DNA from: Mytilus trossulus
Taxonomy: Eukaryota; Mollusca; Bivalvia; Mytilida; Mytilidae
NCBI RefSeq assembly: GCF_036588685.1
Contig: NC_086380.1
Span: 31,018,474-31,082,473 of the forward strand
Direction of reading: 5' to 3'
DNA length: 64,000 nt
Under the pieces are notes generated by a model. It searched no databases and had not been told where the DNA came from. It saw nothing but the letters and a program-made list of their open reading frames with translations. Every line of letters begins with the position of its first letter. Position 1 is the first letter of the stretch. Shown here in pieces: positions 57,480 through 64,000 of the stretch. The position numbers and the translations under genes are program-made.

Positions 57480-60400
57480 ATGGGAAACACATCCTAAATG
57501 TACGTCTTTTATCTTCAAATCTGAGATCTTGAATCATTTGTTTGTGAGTTGAGACACTGGCACAACGAGCCGTTCAACCAACAGTCTTTTTTGCTGAAAC
57601 TCAGAGGATACTTTGTGTCGATGAGGTCCGTGTAGTGTAAATCCCCCCCAATATTTTATCTGATATGTAATATGCAAATATCATCCGGTGAATAAATTAT
57701 TCATCAGGTAGATTACTTTGAGAGTTGACAATTTAATGCATCACGTTTGGCATATTAAGCTGTCCATCAATGACACTATTGTTGATAATCTTATGCTTTT
57801 GGTTGTATCACTAACCCCAAGTTGACTAGCCACATTAAGATGTAAGCAATCATTGAAAAGTTCTAATTGATATCTGTGTACTTCTGGAACATCTTTCCAG
57901 CAATTAACACTTTGGATTCCGCATCATGTCGATACTGGTTTTGGTATTGCTCAACGTCATTCTTTTATATTCTATTTATATGCCAGCTTTAGCTGGCACT
58001 TATGGTAGAAGCATCGTTTTGGGGCAAAGAACGATAACTCTTGCTAGACGACCCATCTGAAAAGTTTCGTCACTCTCGTTAAATCTCGTACGATTATTTT
58101 TTATTAATGGCTGCCAAAATTCTCGTTTAATCGCGATCTTGTAAAAACAGGCAGAACGGAACAAATTCGATGTTAAATACGACATGAATTTTTATTTGTT
58201 TGCAAAAAAAGAATTCAGAAATGTTGGCTACTTGTGTAGCTTATTTAAATTTTATTGTACCACGGAAATTACCGAAGTAATGACAACAACATCCGACGCC
58301 ATGTTTCGTCTGCTTCAACATTCCATTATCAGTGAGGTCAAAGCCAATTAACTGTCCTAAATAATCACAGGTACTTCATTCAAAAGTCACAAAATCATAG
58401 TTAACGAAAACATATTTAGCGTAAAAGTTCCGTCCAGCCATGGGAACACAGAAAAAAAACTCTGCAAACAATATATTTCGCATTTCTTTTTACAAATTGA
58501 CCATGTCGGGCATGCGGGGTAAACTCCGGTGCACTGGTTGACCATGACTCCTTATGTTCATCTGCCACATATCATTATTCCCCACACCAAGGAACAGTGA
58601 TAATTATAAAGTTGAATGTGATCACGGTTATTCATGTAGTCAATGGCGAATCCAGCATTTTTCATAAAAAAGGGGGGGGGGGGGGGGGTCTGACGGTGCG
58701 CTCCAGTCATGCTTCAGTTATTCCCTATATAATCATCATTTTTTCCCTAAAGAAAAGGGTCTCCCTCTGGATCCTTTGGTAGTCCACAGACTAATTCAAA
58801 ACTTAACAAAAGTTAAAACATTCAAATAATTCACAATCTTCTTATTCTGTACTTTCTAAATGGCAAACTCTCAAGCCATCTTTTCATTGATTATGTCAAA
58901 CCTTATACAGTCCCAGGAGATGGAAACTGTTTTGTTTTCTCTCTCTAAGTTTAATCATAAAAGGAGACTTGAGTCTGAGTAGTACATTTAGAACTGACTA
59001 CTGTATATATTGTATGCTTCAATATTGTCCAAAATTGGATTTTATGGGAAGATGGAGTTATTATGATAACCCATGAGAATAAACCATGATGTGTATATAG
59101 GGCATGTTACTTGGAAGAATGTGGGCTACATCCTTTAAAATTCAAGCTGCAGCAGTCGCCTGCATATTTTATGCATCAGTTTATCACTCTACCAAGTACT
59201 TTATGACTATATCACTATCAGGTTCACATTTATGAGTTACACATTATGATATAACATCACAGTACAAAAATTGTACTCAGTAACCAAATTGCACCTATTC
59301 AACAAAAAATACCTGCAAAAAACTTACAAGTTTTGTTTCACCATGTGAAATTATCTTATTATCATCTTTTTACTCTGGTACATTAATTAATAAGTGATAG
59401 ATTTCTCTTAGAAGAAATTTAAAGGTATGAGTGACTATAAACTATACAGAGAACAATACCTGTTGTATTTGTTCAATGGGACAAAAGAACTGCAAAAAGT
59501 TTAAATGGACAGGTAACTACCAGGTGAATCTATGGAAAGGTTCAATTGGGTTCCAATAAAATGAGCAAATTAAATGTGTTACCATGAACATCCTTTTCTT
59601 CCAAAAATAATAGTTACAGCATGAAATAAAACAAAATCTCTTTTTATATCCCAGTTTAAAGGATTTGAAATTAACCATACATGTAAAGATGTATGGAATT
59701 TGGGTTCCTGTCTCCTTACAGGATCATGGATTGTTTGGATGTTATTTCAAACTAATTTTTCCAATGACTGTACATGGACTCAAAATTAAATTGGTATAAC
59801 TCTATTGTAAACAAGGGAAGTCTACAAAATAAGCACAGAATAAACTTTTGTCTGGTACATAAAAAAAAGTTTGTTAAAAAAAACTGACAATTTAGGTAAA
59901 ATTAGGGTATTCTCATGTTAGCAAATTTATTTTCATGACCAAAAAAAAAAAGTGCAAACCTAAAGGCAATAAAATGCTTTGCCATGCACAGCCTGATACG
60001 ACTGCAGATGTATATTGAGCATATAAATAACACCATTTGTTTTTTATGTCAGTTGAAATCAAACATATTTTAATTTTAGATCCTTTAGATCAATATGGAC
60101 TAATTTGAAAACAGGCACAGGTAGACCCACATATTTCTATTCAGAAGAAGTCTCGAACTACATGTACATATCTCCTTAATTCCATATGATAGTAAGTCCT
60201 ACTAACTATTGAAAATGTGTACATTTAATTTTTTTCTAGCTCCTCTCGTGTGAAAGCAGAACCTTTTTGGTCACTATTTATGTGTTGCGTCTAAATAAGA
60301 ATTGTAACACTTTATAGTGACTGAACAGGTTAAACAAATACTTCTTAGGAAACAGAAAAAGAAGACAACTTGAAACAGCACAGCCATGCCAGTATATGTA

Positions 60401-61670
60401 TGTATAAAACTCAGATCAGAATAGCATAGACAATGTGTTAGTTCTATGTCCTTGTGAATTTATTGTGAGGAAAGTTATCAATAATTCTGCAGATAATGAA
60501 ATTTATTCAAGTGTTTTGTACATTGCTGTTAAAATTTTCACACAATCAGTGAAACATTCAAACAAGCTAAACTGAATTTTTATTACTGAAAGTTTCAAAC
60601 ATTGACAAATGTTTTATTTACCAAATAACTCATGTGTTTCTGTGAGAGAAAAAAAATCATGTTCAATTTTTGGAATTAAAGGGAAAGATGATCCTTTTCT
60701 CGCTCTGGTGCATGTCAATTGTGAATATATACTTACGGTTACCAAATATATTTTCTTTATCATGATACTCACATCAACATTATCAAGAAGTACATGTATA
60801 TCATAGGAAAAATGCACAGACTACAGATAAAATGTTTAAAACACCATATTTTGAGTGCATCTCCTGCCAAATCTGTACTAGATGAGTATAATTGATGTAA
60901 ATAAGGTAATTTTTGGAAGAAAAACCCAAAATATAAAAATAAAAATACCTCCAATAATGTACTATAACCCCAAAATCAATTCTTATCTTCCTTTTGAGTT
61001 TTGTGTATGAACCTCCTGGTAAAATTTCATGGAATTCCATTTACTTAACTCAAGTTATTGTCTGAAACCAAATGTGTTTTTTTTTAACATGCTTGTATTT
61101 CCCATTTCCATTCTCAATTTTTTTTTGCTATCATATAAGAACTTGAAAAGTAAGCTACATTATGTACATGTAACAAAAAAAATATATGCAAGAAATGACA
61201 TAAAACTGACTCTGAATTAAATAGTACATGTCAGATATTGATGTAGAACTCACAAACTGAAGATGATCAGAAATACAAATGTTTTTATTCAAGTCAGATT
61301 TTTTTTTACCGAAGCCCTTCAGCGCTATCATTTAAAATTATTTAGTCAAAATTTAACACTAGTATTAAGGTTTATCATAACAAATTGGCAAATACAGTCT
61401 TATTATCACCTAAAAAATACTGTCTACAGACTGACATGTGCGGTTTGGGAAGTTTTTATGTTTTTAGATATATAAAAGTTAAATTTAATTTGCATATCTT
61501 AAAGATAAAATCATTTTTGGCAAAGATCTGGATTCAAAATATTTTTTTGTCCTATGCTTTTTTATTCATCAATTTGGGAATCAGAATATTTTTTTCAAGA
61601 AAAATAGCATTTTCCATCTGAACTTATAATTTTATTTTAGATATAAACAAAACGTTATTGTAGCCTTGGA
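57480..61670. other. AT-rich DNA with no supported gene
   Basis: I see no LDLa exon, RNA gene or long frame. Minor items are GCCAGCTTTAGCTGGC (57982-57997, perfect stem) and a run of about 17 G at 58672-58688. A minus-strand ATGGCG near 58302 begins a short open frame with a possible donor. The 58.8-61.6 kb part is less repetitive by eye and could be intron or UTR of a neighbouring gene. Confidence 0.35.
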
Positions 61671-63660
61671 CATTCGTTCTGAACATGCATGAAATATTTG
61701 CCACTGAACGTTAAACCACCAACAACCAATCAATATCTAGGACATTATAAAGCTGGCATTTAAGGTAGCGCCTTCCTCATATTAAGTATATACACTAAAT
61801 GTGTTCAGAATGTTTTGATTGATATAAAATTTAAAAATATTTTTTCAGACACTGCAAGTTCATGCACGCATATATAGATATTTACACCTTAAGTTATAAT
61901 TGTTAACTAATTTTGAAAATATCTTCAAAATATTGCTCTTTTTGCAGGTTTGTCTTTATATCTTATTGTATTTTAACTTTACGAATGTAATAAGAATACA
62001 TATACCCAGCGAAAAAATATTGCACCTCCAAATCGAAATGCCAATAAAAAAAGCCTATATTATATTGAGATAAAATTTATTGAAATAGAAGTAGTAAAAC
62101 ATTTCTCAAATCTCACTTGAGTTTAAAAAATAAATGTCGACTCGATAAGTTTTAATCTGCACATGCAGCTATTCTATCATAAAACTAGAAAAAATGTTTT
62201 TATCTGCATTGTTTTCGCCATTTCAAATAACCAAGTTTGTATAGTTATGGGATTGACACAAAAAAATGGGTCCTCCACGACTCTAAATTGCAGCAAGATG
62301 TCAGATAATCAGCATGAGGGAAGCAGGTATGTCGCTGTGACAATTGCATATATTATTGTTCATCACTATTCCAGTATTGGTCGTTTTGTTAATACAAATT
62401 AGACAACAATTTTTTTTATGACCCCTTAAACACCAGCTTTGGAAAACCAAGCCTTATGCAGTTTATATTAATCAGAAGAAAACCCTTTGTAAACAATTTA
62501 CAATTCTGAAAAGACATACAAAAGACTTAAAAAAAAAAAACAGTTCGAAACAGACTCATACCTTCTAATTATCGTGCGACATGACCATTTCCCGGACCCT
62601 TGCTTCAAAACAGACATAAATTGGCACGTTTTAAATGGAACAGAGCTCGACAAAGTTGAAATAAGCTTCTTGAATGAAAATCCATTGGTCCAATGATAGT
62701 CGGTTTAACTTTCTTGGCCTGATCGTAGCCAGAATTTGAACCATATCGAGCATATACGGTACTTCATTGGGCGCTCCAGTACAAACGCTTTATGAATTAA
62801 ACAATTCCCTACATTAGGAACGGTTGCGATTACCTCAGCAGCAAATTCGTAAAATGGTAATAGGTACGAGAAGAACTTTAGACGCAGTTATTCTAGTGAA
62901 TTGAGGCTACACCAAGTATTTATTCTTTGGTGCTTAACAATCAACCACGATGTGAACAATCACCTAAAAAACTATTATGAAATGTCTGACATTGTAAAGT
63001 TCGATTACAGTAAAAAGTTGTAAAATGCATTTTTTTGGTGCAAAAATTACCTTATTTTGTTATCAAAATTGTGGTTAATTAAAACATTCGTTTACATATT
63101 TTTTTTAGTTCTTAGTTCGTATTATGCCAATTCAATGGTATCATTAAAAATGTTTCAACATTATTATACATTTGTTTTTATTATATTCTATTAAAAAAAG
63201 CAGTTAGATTTTCCAAAGTTTAAAAAATCAAGTGTTGCAAAACTTGTTTCCATGTAAATATATCTTTTAAAGTCAAAGTCGACATTCTGTGTTACATATT
63301 AATAGTGTTGATACTGGTTATTTGTTGAATATCATATGAATCATATGTTGAACTTTGTGTTATTGTACTTAAACAGACAACAATTAAATTAACCAAACAT
63401 ATCTTTTGATTTGATCTGAGTTGTAGTCTTTTAAAATTGTCAAACGATAGGGTGCGAAGTGTTTGTACTTTCAACTAATTACTTAGACCAGCATCACCTG
63501 TAAGTATATAGCTTTGTTGTAACCAAATGTCATCACAGTATTTTTTTTTTATGAAAAACTGGATCAATTGCAAGCTGTTGAACGTAGTCTTTGTATACTA
63601 ATTCACTGTGTTTACTATCCTTGCACTTAAGACAAGATGTACCACACACAAGATTGAATA
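61670..63660. other. AT-rich DNA with one short dispersed repeat
   Basis: 61672-61735 is the inverse of the short repeat at 5366-5432 (TATTTGCCACTGAACG). Otherwise nothing is recognised. Confidence 0.4.
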
Positions 63661-63665
63661 ATTAT

Positions 63666-63939
63666 AGATTATCGTTGATTATCTCAACGAGATTGATTTT
63701 TCTCGCTTGAGCTGGAACAGCGAAAGTGAGAAAAGCAATCGAGTTGAGATGACCAATGATAATCTGTTTATCGCTGTTTTACCTTTGACGACGTCGTCAA
63801 TTTCAATGTCAATTTCGTTAGCAACGCCACGTGGTCTCCTTAGTTTCTAGTGATAATTTTTCCATATCAAGCGAGAAGCATGATATGAAAATTATCACAA
63901 AAAAAGACCAAAGGAAAAATGCACAAAATAGCGATAAAC
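63666..63939. mobile_element. Compound palindromic MITE at the right edge
   Basis: 63666-63765 is a 100-bp imperfect palindrome (AGATTATCGTTG and CAATGATAATCT). It is followed by GTTTATCGCTGTTTT at 63766, whose inverse ends at 63939. Inside, 63851-63897 is a second palindrome (GATAATTTTTCCATATCA). Confidence 0.65.
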
Positions 63940-64000
63940 GTATTTACACTTTTGGTATTTAGCTGTATTTTGCCTCCGAATGACCTTTCATCACCTCCGA

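Larger units (their letters stand above)
54960..57480 (+). mobile_element. Retroelement 3' end, interrupted by a DNA transposon
   Basis: The plus strand near 55009-55105 reads IVNFPFLNSNIPA, then GVYISQLIRY. After a deletion and frame change it reads MVKLKSPLRKFSGR and GINVSQMISDMF (55110-55220). I recognise this as the C-terminal region of a reverse-transcriptase-encoding repeat common in bivalves. A 3' tail follows (55340-55504) and resumes at about 57450 (TTTTGTCCCTCTTTTA). The copy at 5860-5945 shows these halves are contiguous in the uninterrupted element. Confidence 0.6.

Noticed and set aside
57830..57965. Minus-strand stretch reading CWKDVPEVHRYQLELFNDCL
   Set aside because: It faintly resembles a retroelement C-terminus but is too short, with stops on both sides.
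58672..58688. Run of about 17 G residues
   Set aside because: Probably a simple homopolymer; its length is unreliable in assemblies and nothing around it suggests function.
1..64000. tRNA, rRNA, CRISPR arrays, operons or ribosome binding sites
   Set aside because: None is present apart from the tRNA-like head of the SINE; tandem repeats here have no spacer-repeat structure.

Overview
This is nuclear DNA from an animal, very probably a marine mussel (Mytilus or a close relative). It is about two-thirds A+T, has no long open frames, and carries short exons bounded by consensus splice sites with kilobase introns. It is packed with dispersed repeats that I recognise from memory as typical of Mytilus genomes; I could not check them against a database. 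There is no sign of a prokaryotic, viral or organellar origin.

The gene content is one family, all on the minus strand. It is a tandem array of small secreted proteins built only from a signal peptide and LDL-receptor class A (LDLa) domains, one domain per exon, with every coding intron in phase 1. Copy A (5956-13196) and copy B (17829-25052) each assemble without frameshift into six coding exons and 239 residues: signal peptide plus five LDLa domains, D1 to D5. Copy D (46570-52943) assembles into four coding exons and 149 residues: signal peptide plus domains equivalent to D3, D4 and D5. Copy C (40010-42866) keeps a 5' leader exon and the D3- and D4-type exons. It has lost a recognisable signal-peptide exon and terminal exon, so I call it a decayed copy. 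Each copy has a tiny non-coding leader exon, with an initiator-like ATCAGA in A, B and D.

The intergenic DNA is duplicated with the genes. One homologous block recurs at about 690-4760, 15176-17690, 30070-38960 (twice in direct repeat) and 43980-46420. DNA homologous to the far-upstream flank of copy B lies at 1-350, so at least one more copy probably lies to the left of the window. No paralogous sequence was seen beyond about 54.3 kb, so copy D may be the last on that side.

Many mobile elements have landed in this array. They include a foldback element (1861-4495), palindromes (15827-15994, 18546-19130, 9361-9749, 63666-63939), TTAA-flanked MITEs (40185-40465, 50628-51320), a TA-flanked element inside an older repeat (25310-26169), and a 1.67 kb DNA transposon with a transposase C-terminus whose empty site survives in the sister duplicate (34942-36609). 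There is also a long-TIR element (44289-46153), a tRNA-derived SINE (about 42500-42805), and a retroelement 3' end split by a DNA transposon (54960-57480). From 57.5 to 63.6 kb I see no convincing gene.
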